Of a DNA stretch of 64,000 nucleotides, positions 26,236-35,627 are shown in pieces. Origin of the DNA: SCGC-AAA076-P13 sp964276235 (GTDB lineage Bacteria; Pseudomonadota; Gammaproteobacteria; Magnimaribacterales; D2472); NCBI GenBank assembly GCA_964276235.1, contig CAXYEK010000001.1, positions 248,001-312,000 on the forward strand. Reading direction: 5' to 3'. The first letter of the stretch is position 1; each line of letters starts with the position of its first letter. The notes beneath the pieces are model-generated. The model was not told where the DNA came from. It searched no databases and was given only the letters and a program-made list of their open reading frames with translations. The position numbers and the translations under genes are program-made.

Positions 26236-26937
26236 CTTATTTCTTTATAATTAGACTTTATCCACTCATAAGCATCATTTGTAAGCTTTTTAGCATCAGA
26301 TCCATGCATAGGCTTCCCTATGCGGACTATCACTTCTCCTGGCGTCTTAATAAACCTTTTATTTTTCCAAAATAAACCTGAATTGTGGCAAATGGGAATA
26401 ATAGGGGCTCCGCTGTTAACAGATAAAAGCCCACAACTACTTGCAAAGGTCTGTATTCCCTTTATCAGGGCTTATTCTAGTTCCTTCTGGAAATAGTATT
26501 ATGGAAAAACCTTTTTTGATCTTTATTACCCCTTCCTTTAAAACCTTTTTAAGACCACCAAACTTATTGTTTCTATCTAAAGTTATTGGTTTCATGCAAG
26601 CAACAGCCCATCCGAAAAAAGGAATATAGAATATTTCCTTTTTAACTATACTTGTTGATGGAAAGCAAAGGGTCTGCAAAAACAATGACTCCCACTGTCC
26701 TTGGTGGTTTGACACTAAAATAGACGGCTCTTTGGGTATATTCTCTCGACCCTCAACGCGCCAAGAAACACCACATAAGAACTTCAATAGAAATAATGAA
26801 AACTTGATCCAGATAGCGCCAAACCTCTGCAAGGCTATTGTTGATAAGAAAGGATAAAGAATTATAATTACCGAGGTTATAGGAAAAATGCTTAGATAAA
26901 ATATTACGTTAAAAGCAATACTTCTAATTAAAGCCAT
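26232..26937 (-). CDS. plsC: 1-acyl-glycerol-3-phosphate acyltransferase (one frameshift)
   Basis: An LPLAT-family acyltransferase that makes phosphatidic acid at the inner membrane. An N-terminal hydrophobic segment (about residues 5-50) precedes SNHQGQWES, the HX4E catalytic variant known in gammaproteobacterial PlsC proteins, and LFPEGTRIS, the substrate-binding motif. The first frame stops at 26437 (PDKGNTDLCK). Removing one G near 26455-26462 gives GIQTFASSCGLLSVNSGAPI, the conserved third and fourth motifs, to a stop at 26232; joined length is about 234 residues. It sits after gyrB as in pseudomonads; the gmhB gene that usually follows is absent. Confidence 0.9.
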
Positions 26938-26940
26938 ATA

Positions 26941-28290
26941 CTAATCATTCACTATGTCTATCAAATATGCTGGCAGAGCTTCTATACTTAACCTTTCTTG
27001 ATTCATCGTATCTCTATCTCGAACGGTTACAGAATTATCATCGATACTTTCAAAATCAACAGTAATACATAACGGAGTTCCTATTTCGTCATGCCTTCTA
27101 TAGCTTTTTCCAATATTGCCAGAATTTTCAAGAACTATTCTACCCAAGTTAAGTTTTTGAAGAGTATTCTTTAAGTCTGACGCAATTTTTACAAGATCTT
27201 CATTATTTTTCTTTAAAGGAATTACAGCAGCTTTAATTGGAGAAAGGTGTGGTTTTAATTTAAGTACTGTCCTTTCCTTTCCACCCTCAAGCTCTTCTAT
27301 ATTATAAGCTTCATTTAATATTGCTAATATGCCTCTTTCTACTCCAGCAGAGGGCTCTATTACATAAGGAACTACCCATTTCTTTGTTTCTATATCTTGA
27401 ATAGCAAGTCTGGTATTTGACGATTTATTTTCCATCACTTTAGCAGTAATATCTAGTTCATCTTGATTCTTGGTATGTGAGCCTAGATCAAAGTCTGTTC
27501 TATTAGCTATACCTTCAAGCTCTTCTAGACCATGAGGAAATTTATACATTACATCAATCGTACCTTTAGAGTAATGAGCAAGCTCATCCTTTGGAACATC
27601 ATATAATTCTATACTTTCCATGGGTACTCCTTGTTGTACCCACCAATCGAGTCTTTTTTGTACCCATGACTTATGCCATTCTTCATCTGTCCCAGGCGCC
27701 ACAAAAAACTCTAGTTCCATTTGTTCAAACTCACGTACTCTAAAAATAAAATTTCGAGGAGTAATCTCATTTCTAAAAGCTTTACCTATTTGAGCTATAC
27801 CAAATGGAAGAGTATTAGATGTTGAATCTACAATATTTTTAAAATTAGTAAATATACTCTGAGCAGTTTCAGGTCTTAAGTAACCGAAACTCTTACCATC
27901 ATCAATAGGACCAACATTTGTTTTAAACATTAGATTAAATTGCCTTGGTTCAGTTAAGTCCTCTTTTTTACAATGTTTTGGAACTTGATCGGCCCTAAAC
28001 CTTAAACCACATGATTTACAATCAACCATAGGATCTGAGAAGGTATCTTCGTGACCAGAGTGCTTTAATACGATTGGATTGGTTAGAATTGATGCGTCTA
28101 AGCCCTCTATATTGTCATTTTCATAAATCATAGAACTCCACCAAGCATGCTTGAGGTTATTTTTAAGCTCTACACCAAGAGGCCCAAAGTCGTACATCCC
28201 CTGTAAACCCCCATATATTTCACCAGATTGGAATATAAAACCTCTTCTCTTACATAAAGATACCAGTTCTTCCATTGTTTTAGCTGTCAA
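26941..28290 (-). CDS. glyQS: Glycyl-tRNA synthetase, single-chain (alpha2) type
   Basis: A 449-residue class II synthetase charging tRNA-Gly. It starts with EELVSLCKRRGFIFQSGEIYGG and YDFGPLGVELK, the hallmarks of the eukaryote/archaeal-type homodimeric enzyme. Class II motifs include RPETAQSIFTNFKN, FRNEITPRNFIFRVREFEQMELEFF and EPSAGVERGILAIL. The anticodon-binding domain follows (PIKAAVIPLKKN). Most gammaproteobacteria instead use a two-gene alpha2-beta2 enzyme (glyQ and glyS), which is not homologous as a whole. Here the single gene occupies the position where glyQ-glyS lie in pseudomonads, between plsC and an lpxL-like gene. Full length with no frame problem. Confidence 0.95.
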   Translation of the reverse strand: MTAKTMEELVSLCKRRGFIFQSGEIYGGLQGMYDFGPLGVELKNNLKHAWWSSMIYENDNIEGLDASILTNPIVLKHSGHEDTFSDPMVDCKSCGLRFRADQVPKHCKKEDLTEPRQFNLMFKTNVGPIDDGKSFGYLRPETAQSIFTNFKNIVDSTSNTLPFGIAQIGKAFRNEITPRNFIFRVREFEQMELEFFVAPGTDEEWHKSWVQKRLDWWVQQGVPMESIELYDVPKDELAHYSKGTIDVMYKFPHGLEELEGIANRTDFDLGSHTKNQDELDITAKVMENKSSNTRLAIQDIETKKWVVPYVIEPSAGVERGILAILNEAYNIEELEGGKERTVLKLKPHLSPIKAAVIPLKKNNEDLVKIASDLKNTLQKLNLGRIVLENSGNIGKSYRRHDEIGTPLCITVDFESIDDNSVTVRDRDTMNQERLSIEALPAYLIDIVND

Positions 28291-28418
28291 TTACGGCTCC
28301 CTTTTATAATTAAGTGACTTTTGTCTACTTCGTTAGGCGTATTGAATTTTATTCTAAATAAACCTATATTAATAAATCTATTAAAGATTATATAACAATC
28401 ATTCAATAAGTAAGCACT

Positions 28419-29282
28419 ATGAAGTTTTTATTTTACATACTTACCATTTTACCCATATACATTATAAATTTACTTTTTGTTGCCTATTGCTATACAGGAC
28501 TTCATAAAAAAACCAAAGCTTTCAAAGTTACAAAAAAAAATCTAGAGATTGCTTATCCAGAATTAGACAGTATACAAATCATGAGGTTAGCCACAGCAAG
28601 TATGATCGAAACCTTACTTAGCGGATATGAGTCCTTCCAGTCTTGGTCAAGGCCTATTCATTTTTCTGGTAAAAAAATTTACAGGATTGAAAATAACTAT
28701 CTTTTATCGAGAAATATAGTTAATCAACAAGGCTTAATTGTTATAGCTATTCATAATAGAAGTGTAGATATGCTTTTAAAATTTATTAATAGCAAAACCT
28801 CAACAACAACTCTTTATAAGCAAATCAAAAACAAGAAACTGGACTCTTTTGTTAGAAGCCAAAGAGAAGATAATGAGAGCAAAACTTATGAAACTTCTAT
28901 TGCGGGTGTCAGACAAATTTATAAGGCATTAATGTTAAATAAGGTTATTTGTCTTGCAGCAGATCAAGTTCCTCAGGATGGTATGGGAGAATACATCAAG
29001 CTATTTAATAGAGACGCATATACAACAACACTAGCAACCTCCCTAGCCATAAAAACTTCCAAGCCTGTCATATACATTTGCATGAATTCTTTTTCCAACA
29101 ACATGCTTGGAGTAACAATAAAAGCTTGTAGTAAAGATATATATGACGATAGTAAGCACAAACTATCTATGAATAAAGATATCGAAAATCTTATAAATAT
29201 TAATCCTAAAGATTATTCTTGGGAATACAAAAGATTTAAAAAACCTCAGACAGGAATAGATAATCCTTATTTGAGTATTTAG
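28419..29282 (+). CDS. Lipid A / lauroyl acyltransferase family protein
   Basis: A 287-residue LpxL/HtrB-type protein. The N-terminal membrane anchor (LFYILTILPIYIINLLFVAYC) is followed by NLEIAYPELD, which recalls the family's NL..AFPEL motif. The catalytic HX4D is HNRSVD, and AADQVPQDGMGEY is the family's DQ-P motif. These enzymes transfer a secondary acyl chain to lipid A at the inner membrane. The gene position beside the glycyl-tRNA synthetase matches the lauroyl acyltransferase of pseudomonads. The exact acyl donor cannot be inferred. Confidence 0.85.
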   Translation: MKFLFYILTILPIYIINLLFVAYCYTGLHKKTKAFKVTKKNLEIAYPELDSIQIMRLATASMIETLLSGYESFQSWSRPIHFSGKKIYRIENNYLLSRNIVNQQGLIVIAIHNRSVDMLLKFINSKTSTTTLYKQIKNKKLDSFVRSQREDNESKTYETSIAGVRQIYKALMLNKVICLAADQVPQDGMGEYIKLFNRDAYTTTLATSLAIKTSKPVIYICMNSFSNNMLGVTIKACSKDIYDDSKHKLSMNKDIENLININPKDYSWEYKRFKKPQTGIDNPYLSI

Positions 29283-30717
29283 CTATCCTCTCCAGAACAT
29301 TGGAGTAAATAGAACTAATAATGTGAAGATTTCTAGTCTTCCTAAAATCATTGCGAATGACAATATCAATTTTCCAGCAGGTGTCACACTTTGATATGTT
29401 TGAGAAACTTCACCAAGACCTGGACCAAGGTTATTTAAACATGCTCCTATTGCTGAAAAGGATGATTCAAAGTCCAATCCAGTCATCAAAAGAGCTAGTA
29501 ATAAAACCATAAAAGAAATCACATATATAGAAAAGAATCCCCAAACAGAAGTTGCAACCTCATCTTCCACAGTCTTCGATCCTATTTTAAGAGAAATAAC
29601 AGCATTAGGATGAATCATTTTCATAAGATTTATACGTGCGTAATTTATCATTATAAGAACTCTCCATGACTTAACGCCCCCGCCAACAGATCCTGAACAA
29701 GCCCCAATGAATGCTCCAACTAAAAACAGAAATCCAATTGAAGAATGCCATTCAGAAGGATCGCCTATAGAAAATCCTGTTGTTGTGACTATTGATACAG
29801 AATGGAACAATAAGTCTTTAATAGAGCCATTATTATTATTTGAAAACTGATTAATTAACAATGAAATAACAAAGATTAAAGCCATGATCGATAAAAAGAA
29901 CCTAAGCTCTGGATCATAAAAATACTTTAAAGGTTTCTTTTTATATATTGCAAAGTAGTGCAAGGTAAAACTTAAAGGCAGAGAGCAGCATAAAAATAAT
30001 ACATATTGCTTCTATAAAGCTACTATTAAAGTAACCAATACTTTCATCATGAGTAGAGAATCCGCCAATTGATACTGTACTTAAGCTATGAGAAATAGCA
30101 TCAAATGGATTCATTCCTGCTAAAAAATATAGAAGAGCACAACATATCGTTAAGCCTAAATAGATAGCCCAAAGGGCCTGTGCTGTCTCCTTAATCCTAG
30201 GAGTCATTTTTTGATCATTCATGGCGCCTGGAATCTCAGTTTTATATAATTGACCTCCACCAATCCCCAGTAAAGGCATTACTGCAATAGCTAAAACAAT
30301 TAAACCCATTCCACCCATCCACTGAAGAAGCTGCCTATAAAATAATATTGACTCAGGAAGGGAATCCAACCCTGATAAGACTGTAGCCCCAGTAGTTGTT
30401 ATGCCTGACATTGATTCAAAAAAGGAATCAATAAAGCCCATACCACTGATAATAAATGGTATAGATCCAGCAACAGACAATACTAGCCAAAAAAATGTAA
30501 TTATTATAAAACCATCCTTTTGACCAAGTTCTCTATCGTCTCCTCGTGAGAAAAACCATCCGATTAAGCCTAAAAAAAAGACAAAAAGAAATGTATATAT
30601 AAAAATTGATAAAGCAGAATCCTTATAAATGATAGAAACTATCATTGGAAAAACAAAAGAAACGCTAAAGAACATAACCAATATGCTAAAAAGATTAATT
30701 AAAGGTTTTACATTCAT
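29283..30717 (-). CDS. trkH: Potassium uptake channel subunit TrkH (one frameshift)
   Basis: The membrane subunit of the Trk potassium uptake system. Pore-loop glycine filters are visible in SMSGITTTGATVLSG, STVSIGGFSTHD, HSVSIVTTTGFSIGD and CLNNLGPGLGEVS, one for each of the four repeats. The first frame ends at 29941 (LSAFKFYLALLCNI). Removing one T from a four-T run near 29966-29971 gives SAFKFTLHYFAIYKKKPLKY, continuing to 29283; the joined protein has 477 residues, near the usual 483. It follows trkA by five bases, so the Trk pair is one operon. Confidence 0.94.
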
Positions 30718-30722
30718 TAGCT

Positions 30723-32072
30723 TTATTTAAAGAGCGCCTCTACTTCACCAAGCATATTTTTATCTGATAGGAATATTATTAAATGATCATTTAAGGATAA
30801 TTCAACTTTCGAGTTTGGCATTATTAATTCACCATGTCTTACGACGGCTCCTATAGATGCGCCTTCTGGCATTGGTACATCTTTAATGGGTGTTCCGAAC
30901 AGCCCTGATGTATATTCATTAGCATGAACTATGCCTTCTATAGCTTCAGCACCAGTGTCCACTTTCAATATCACGTCTTGTGCTACATCGCTATCCCTTA
31001 AGTCTTGAAGCACCGAGGACACTGTTAATCTGTGGGGAGCGATATAAATATCTATAAATCCTGGCACTAGGCCAAGATATGAAGGATTATTCAAGATAAT
31101 CATAGTTTTCTTGGCTCCCATCTTCTTTGCCAACAACGAAGACATGACATTTGTCTCATCATCATTAGTAAGAGCACAAAATATATCAATATTAGCTATA
31201 TTTTCACTCTTTAACAGAGTTTCGTCTGTAGCAGAACCATTTAAAACTATAGTTTTTTCAAGTTCTTTTGAAAGAGAGCTACATTTTTCAGGATTTGAAT
31301 CAATTAATTTCACGTTATAGGAGTTTTCTAAGCCTTTTGCTAAAGAAAATCCAACTTTTCCACCTCCAACTATCATAATCCTCGAATATGACTCTTCGTG
31401 GTCTCTAAATTCATCAACTATCGAGCCTATATCCGATTCTGATGAAATAAAGTAAACCTCATCATTTTCTTTTATTATGGTTTCACCAGATGGGATTAAA
31501 GGCTTACCCTTTCTATAGATGGCTGGTATAAAAGCATCAATATCTGGCATATCATCTTTAATACCTTTTAATTCCCTGCCAACAAGCCTTCCTTTCCTTT
31601 TTGCCTTGACTGAAACCAGGCTTACCTTTCCATCTGCAAACTTTTCTATTTGATCTGCACCAGGATGCTCTATTAATTCAAGCAAATGAGATGTTACTTC
31701 ATCCTCTGGGCTAATTGAAATATCTATAATGCCTTCTCCAAAAATATCTAATTGATCTCGATAGTTATTATCTTTGAATCGACATATGGTTTTTTTGACA
31801 TTGAAAACATTTTTTGCAATCTGACATGCAATTATATTCACCTCATCATTTGATGTAACGGCAATTACAATTGTTTCATCATCAAGCCCTGATTTTTTTA
31901 GAGTGTGAAGGGCAGATGCATGACCTGCAATCGTCATAATATCTAACTTGGATTCTAGGTCTGATAGCCTAGATTTATTCTCATCAACAATAGCAACTTG
32001 ATAGTTGCTCTTAGATAGATTTCTTGCAAGACTTCCACCTATTCGACCTGCGCCCAATATTACTATTTTCAT
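30723..32072 (-). CDS. trkA: Trk potassium uptake regulatory subunit TrkA
   Basis: A 449-residue cytoplasmic NAD(H)-binding protein that gates TrkH. It contains two RCK units: the first begins MKIVILGAGRIGGSLARNLS with the Rossmann glycines, the second MIVGGGKVGFSLAKGLE. Each is followed by a TrkA-C domain. Length agrees with E. coli (458). In pseudomonads rsmB (sun) lies between trkA and fmt; here the two are separated by only 58 bases and rsmB is missing. Confidence 0.95.
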   Translation of the reverse strand: MKIVILGAGRIGGSLARNLSKSNYQVAIVDENKSRLSDLESKLDIMTIAGHASALHTLKKSGLDDETIVIAVTSNDEVNIIACQIAKNVFNVKKTICRFKDNNYRDQLDIFGEGIIDISISPEDEVTSHLLELIEHPGADQIEKFADGKVSLVSVKAKRKGRLVGRELKGIKDDMPDIDAFIPAIYRKGKPLIPSGETIIKENDEVYFISSESDIGSIVDEFRDHEESYSRIMIVGGGKVGFSLAKGLENSYNVKLIDSNPEKCSSLSKELEKTIVLNGSATDETLLKSENIANIDIFCALTNDDETNVMSSLLAKKMGAKKTMIILNNPSYLGLVPGFIDIYIAPHRLTVSSVLQDLRDSDVAQDVILKVDTGAEAIEGIVHANEYTSGLFGTPIKDVPMPEGASIGAVVRHGELIMPNSKVELSLNDHLIIFLSDKNMLGEVEALFK

Positions 32073-32130
32073 AAAGAGTAAATTAAACCTCTTTTGGATG
32101 AATTAAAAGACTTAATACCAAATTAAATAA

Positions 32131-33051
32131 TTAACAAAAAAATTGTTTGTATGCATTAAAAGCATCTACTGATGAGATTACATTTTTGTTTGGCATTTGT
32201 AAGTAAGTAATCACTATTGTTTTAGTGCTTGTTTTTATATACAGACCTGACTTATCAAATCTAACTATACTTCCAACAGATCCATTAAATTTTTCTTCAG
32301 TTATGTGCATTTTACTTATTTTGACCATAGTTTTCTTATGGACGAATCTAACCCCTGGCCAGCTGTAATATGCCCTATATTTATTTAATATTGTTTCTGC
32401 AGGACTGCTAAAATTTAATATAGAATCAGTTTTTTTAATCTTTTTACAATATGTTGCTAAAGATTCTTCTTGTTGACTGGATGAATATTTATTAGAGTAA
32501 ACGTTATTTATAACCTCATAAATTTTAGATATAGCTAGCTCAGATAAATCTTCCTCTAGCGAACTTTTATTCGCATCTTGATTAATATTAATTTCGTATT
32601 TATCAATAATTTTTCCTTCATCCAACCCTGAACTCATTTCCATAAATGTTACACCTGAGACCTTATCACCATTCAACAATGAGCTTTGAATTGGAGAGGC
32701 ACCTCTGTATTGAGGAAGCAGAGAATAATGAATATTAATAGGCATATGTTTAGGTAAATTCAATAGCCAATCAGGGAGAATCTTTCCATATGCAGCCACT
32801 ACTAAGAAATCAAAATTTAGAGAGCCTATTAAGTTTTTAATATCATTATCATCCAGATCATTTGGTTTATAGGTCGGGATATTAAATGACTTTGCTTCAG
32901 CTGAAACTTCAGAACAAAGAACTTTATTTCCTCTCTTCTGTGGTTTATCCGGCTGGGTTATGGCGCCAATAACATTAATATCATTATGAATTGCTAGATA
33001 TTTAAGAATCTTAGCAGAAGCTTTTGGTGTCCCAGCAAATAAAATGTCCAT
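32131..33051 (-). CDS. fmt: Methionyl-tRNA formyltransferase
   Basis: A 306-residue enzyme that formylates initiator Met-tRNA with 10-formyltetrahydrofolate. The catalytic core includes NIHYSLLPQYRGASPIQSSLLNGD, with the N-H...D catalytic residues ending in GVTFMEMSSGLDEGKI. The N-terminus has LFAGTPKASAKILKYL. The C-terminal RNA-binding barrel is shorter and lysine-rich. It follows def by 47 bases in the usual def-fmt unit. Confidence 0.95.
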   Translation of the reverse strand: MDILFAGTPKASAKILKYLAIHNDINVIGAITQPDKPQKRGNKVLCSEVSAEAKSFNIPTYKPNDLDDNDIKNLIGSLNFDFLVVAAYGKILPDWLLNLPKHMPINIHYSLLPQYRGASPIQSSLLNGDKVSGVTFMEMSSGLDEGKIIDKYEININQDANKSSLEEDLSELAISKIYEVINNVYSNKYSSSQQEESLATYCKKIKKTDSILNFSSPAETILNKYRAYYSWPGVRFVHKKTMVKISKMHITEEKFNGSVGSIVRFDKSGLYIKTSTKTIVITYLQMPNKNVISSVDAFNAYKQFFC

Positions 33052-33098
33052 ATATTCTATTAAAATGCTTATAAAAGCGTATAAAATCTCCTAATTTC

Positions 33099-33593
33099 TT
33101 ATTTTGATAGCTTTTTTCTAATCCTATCCCTTTTTATAGGACTTATATAATCCACCATTAATTTTCCTTCTAAATGGTCAATCTCATGTTGAATACATAT
33201 AGTTAGCAGCCCTTCAGGTCTTTCGTTATGGGTATTGCCGCTTATATCCTGCCATGTAAGATCAATTTTATCGGGTCTAGTAATTTCTTCGTTAAATCCG
33301 GGAATTGATAAGCATCCTTCTTCGTAAGAGGCTACAGAGTGGTTATCAAGCACTTTATATGTAGGATTCACAAAAAACATTGGCTCATTTCTTTCTTCAC
33401 TTAGATCCATAACGATTAATCTTATGTGATTATCAATTTGAGTAGCTGCAAGACCTATTCCATTTTCTTCATACATGGTATGAAGCATGTCTTCAGCTAA
33501 TATTTCTAGACTTTTGTCGAATTTAGTAACTTTTTTTGCAACTATTCTTAACTTTGGATCAGGAAACTTTAAAATTCTTAATTTTTGTGGCAT
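33099..33593 (-). CDS. def: Peptide deformylase
   Basis: A 164-residue metalloenzyme that removes N-formyl groups from new proteins. The three family motifs are visible: GIGLAATQI (motif 1), EEGCLSIPG with the metal-binding cysteine (motif 2), and QHEIDHLEG with the two metal histidines and catalytic glutamate (motif 3). Length is normal (169 in E. coli). It diverges from purE across a 65-base gap. Confidence 0.97.
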   Translation of the reverse strand: MPQKLRILKFPDPKLRIVAKKVTKFDKSLEILAEDMLHTMYEENGIGLAATQIDNHIRLIVMDLSEERNEPMFFVNPTYKVLDNHSVASYEEGCLSIPGFNEEITRPDKIDLTWQDISGNTHNERPEGLLTICIQHEIDHLEGKLMVDYISPIKRDRIRKKLSK

Positions 33594-33658
33594 AAACAGT
33601 ATTTTCTTATATAATTTAACAATTATAATCTACATCTAACAATACAATACATTAAATT

Positions 33659-34159
33659 ATGACAAATCAATCAACACAAGTAGCAATTATTATGGGTTCA
33701 GACTCAGATTTACCTATAGTAGAGGCAATTTTCCCTATTTTAGAGTCATTTGGGGTTAAATATACTAAAAATGTCATGTCTGCACATAGGACGCCTCATG
33801 AAGTGATGGATCTTATTAAAACTTCAGAAAATAATGGATGTAAGGTTTTTATAGCTGCTGCGGGAATGGCTGCACATTTAGCTGGAGCTGTTGCGGCACA
33901 TTCAACTAGACCAGTAATTGGTATTCCAATAGAGTCAGGTGGAATGGGCGGCATAGATTCATTATTATCAACAGCAATGATGCCTCCTGGAGTCCCGGTT
34001 GCTACTGTCGCAGTCGGAAAAGCTGGAGCAAAAAATAGTGCTATTTTAGCAGTACAAATATTAGCAACTTCTGATGAAGATCTCGCACAGAAACTTCATG
34101 ATTATAAAAACAATATGAGGGAAGAAGTTCTTAAAAAAGATAAGGCTCTTAATTCATAA
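33659..34159 (+). CDS. purE: N5-carboxyaminoimidazole ribonucleotide mutase
   Basis: A 166-residue PurE for de novo purine synthesis. Characteristic motifs are MGSDSDLPIVEAIF, VMSAHRTPHEVMD (with the catalytic histidine) and AGMAAHLAGAVAAHSTRPVIG. The size and sequence are those of class I PurE, which needs a PurK partner; purK is not in this window. A TATAAT at 33624-33629 could be its -10 element. The tsaC gene begins immediately at its stop. Confidence 0.96.
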   Translation: MTNQSTQVAIIMGSDSDLPIVEAIFPILESFGVKYTKNVMSAHRTPHEVMDLIKTSENNGCKVFIAAAGMAAHLAGAVAAHSTRPVIGIPIESGGMGGIDSLLSTAMMPPGVPVATVAVGKAGAKNSAILAVQILATSDEDLAQKLHDYKNNMREEVLKKDKALNS

Positions 34160-34720
34160 TTGCACAAAAAATCTCTAGATATTTCATCATCTGTAGAGTG
34201 GCTAAATAATGGAAAAATCCTTGCACATCCTACAGAAGGTATTTGGGGTCTAGGCTGCAATGCTCTTGATAAGAATAGCTTTAATAAACTCTACGATTTA
34301 AAAAAAAGAAATCACAATAAAAGTTTTATTTTATTGGTGCAATCTGTCGAAAGCATAAAAAAATACCTAAATAAAATTTCAAAAGAAGACACAGATTATC
34401 TTGATAAAGTATGGCCAGGACCAACAACAATTTTAATTAGTTATAATGATAATTTACCAATTCATTTACATAATAATACAGGTAAATTAGCTATAAGAGT
34501 AAGTAATCACTTACCATTAAAACAACTCATAGAAAGATTTAATGGTTTTATGGTTTCTACGTCTGCGAATATATCTGGAGAGCCGAATATAAACAACCCT
34601 GATAAAATATTAGATACTTTTGGTGATATAGATTTGGCATACTATGATGCTCCTTTAGGGTCAAATATTAAACCATCAAAAATTATTGATCTTGATACGA
34701 AAAAGGTAATAAGAAAATAA
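34160..34720 (+). CDS. tsaC: Threonylcarbamoyl-AMP synthase
   Basis: A 186-residue YrdC-domain protein that makes threonylcarbamoyl-AMP, the precursor of t6A37 in tRNAs. It shows HPTEGIWGLGCNALDKNS and KKRNHNKSFILLV (the KR-x-S-K-type basic motif), VWPGPTTILI and STSANISGEP. The start is TTG, directly after the purE stop, which suggests coupled translation. The hemF gene begins one base after its stop. Confidence 0.93.
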   Translation: MHKKSLDISSSVEWLNNGKILAHPTEGIWGLGCNALDKNSFNKLYDLKKRNHNKSFILLVQSVESIKKYLNKISKEDTDYLDKVWPGPTTILISYNDNLPIHLHNNTGKLAIRVSNHLPLKQLIERFNGFMVSTSANISGEPNINNPDKILDTFGDIDLAYYDAPLGSNIKPSKIIDLDTKKVIRK

Positions 34721-34721
34721 T

Positions 34722-35627
34722 ATGATCAAAGATTTGGAAAACATTTTTAAAGAATCCCACTCTAATATTAAGGACACTTTCTTAGCTCTAGAGAACTCAA
34801 AAGATGCAATTATTACTAACGATAAATGGAAAAGACCAGAGGGTGGAGGAGGAAATACTTTTGTAATTCAGGGTGGTAATTTTTTTGATAATTGTGCAGT
34901 TAATTTTTCATCGATATCTGGAAAAAAACTTCCAAAAGCAGCTCTAGGAAATTCTTTAGTTAAATCATCTAGGTATGGGTATAAGGCTATGGGTATTTCC
35001 ATTATCTCTCACCCTAAAAACCCATTTATCCCAACAAGTCATATGAATGTGAGATTATTTTGTATCCTCAACAATAAAGGTGACATTATAGATTGGTGGG
35101 CTGGAGGTGGTTATGACTTAACCCCATTTTTTCCATTTAAAGAAGATTGCATAAGTTGGCATAAAGGGGCAAAAGAGGTTTTAGATAGATATAACAAGAG
35201 ATTTTATCCAAAATTCTCAAAAAATTGTAATGATTACTTTAAAATTCCACACAGATCTGAAAGAAGGGGTATTGGAGGCATCTTTTTTGATAATTTCACC
35301 AAAATGAGCATACAAAAAACCTCTGAAATGCTCATTGACATAACCGACCAATATGTTGAGTCTTACTCAGATATTGTAAATAGAAGAAAAAAAACTAAAT
35401 TTACAAAGATTCATAAGGACTTTCAGTTGATTAGAAGAGGCAGATATGCAGAATTCAACTTGTTATACGATAGAGGAACTGCTTTTGGGATTCAGTCCAA
35501 TGGAAGAATTGAATCAATTTTAGCCTCGCTGCCCCTTGATGTGCGCTGGACATATAAGAAGGATAAAAGCTACTTAAAAATGGAAAATGAGCTGCTTAAA
35601 TTTATAAACCGAGATTGGAATGTCTAA
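34722..35627 (+). CDS. hemF: Oxygen-dependent coproporphyrinogen III oxidase
   Basis: A 301-residue enzyme performing the two oxidative decarboxylations that yield protoporphyrinogen IX, using O2. Recognisable motifs are WKRPEGGGGNTFVIQGG, SHMNVRLFCI, WWAGGGYDLTP, YFKIPHRSERRGIGGIFFD and ELNLLYDRGT-like FNLLYDRGTAFGIQSNGRIESIL. This aerobic form agrees with the cytochrome oxidase operon nearby. Overlaps aroE by eight bases; the tsaC-hemF-aroE order matches pseudomonads. Confidence 0.96.
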   Translation: MIKDLENIFKESHSNIKDTFLALENSKDAIITNDKWKRPEGGGGNTFVIQGGNFFDNCAVNFSSISGKKLPKAALGNSLVKSSRYGYKAMGISIISHPKNPFIPTSHMNVRLFCILNNKGDIIDWWAGGGYDLTPFFPFKEDCISWHKGAKEVLDRYNKRFYPKFSKNCNDYFKIPHRSERRGIGGIFFDNFTKMSIQKTSEMLIDITDQYVESYSDIVNRRKKTKFTKIHKDFQLIRRGRYAEFNLLYDRGTAFGIQSNGRIESILASLPLDVRWTYKKDKSYLKMENELLKFINRDWNV

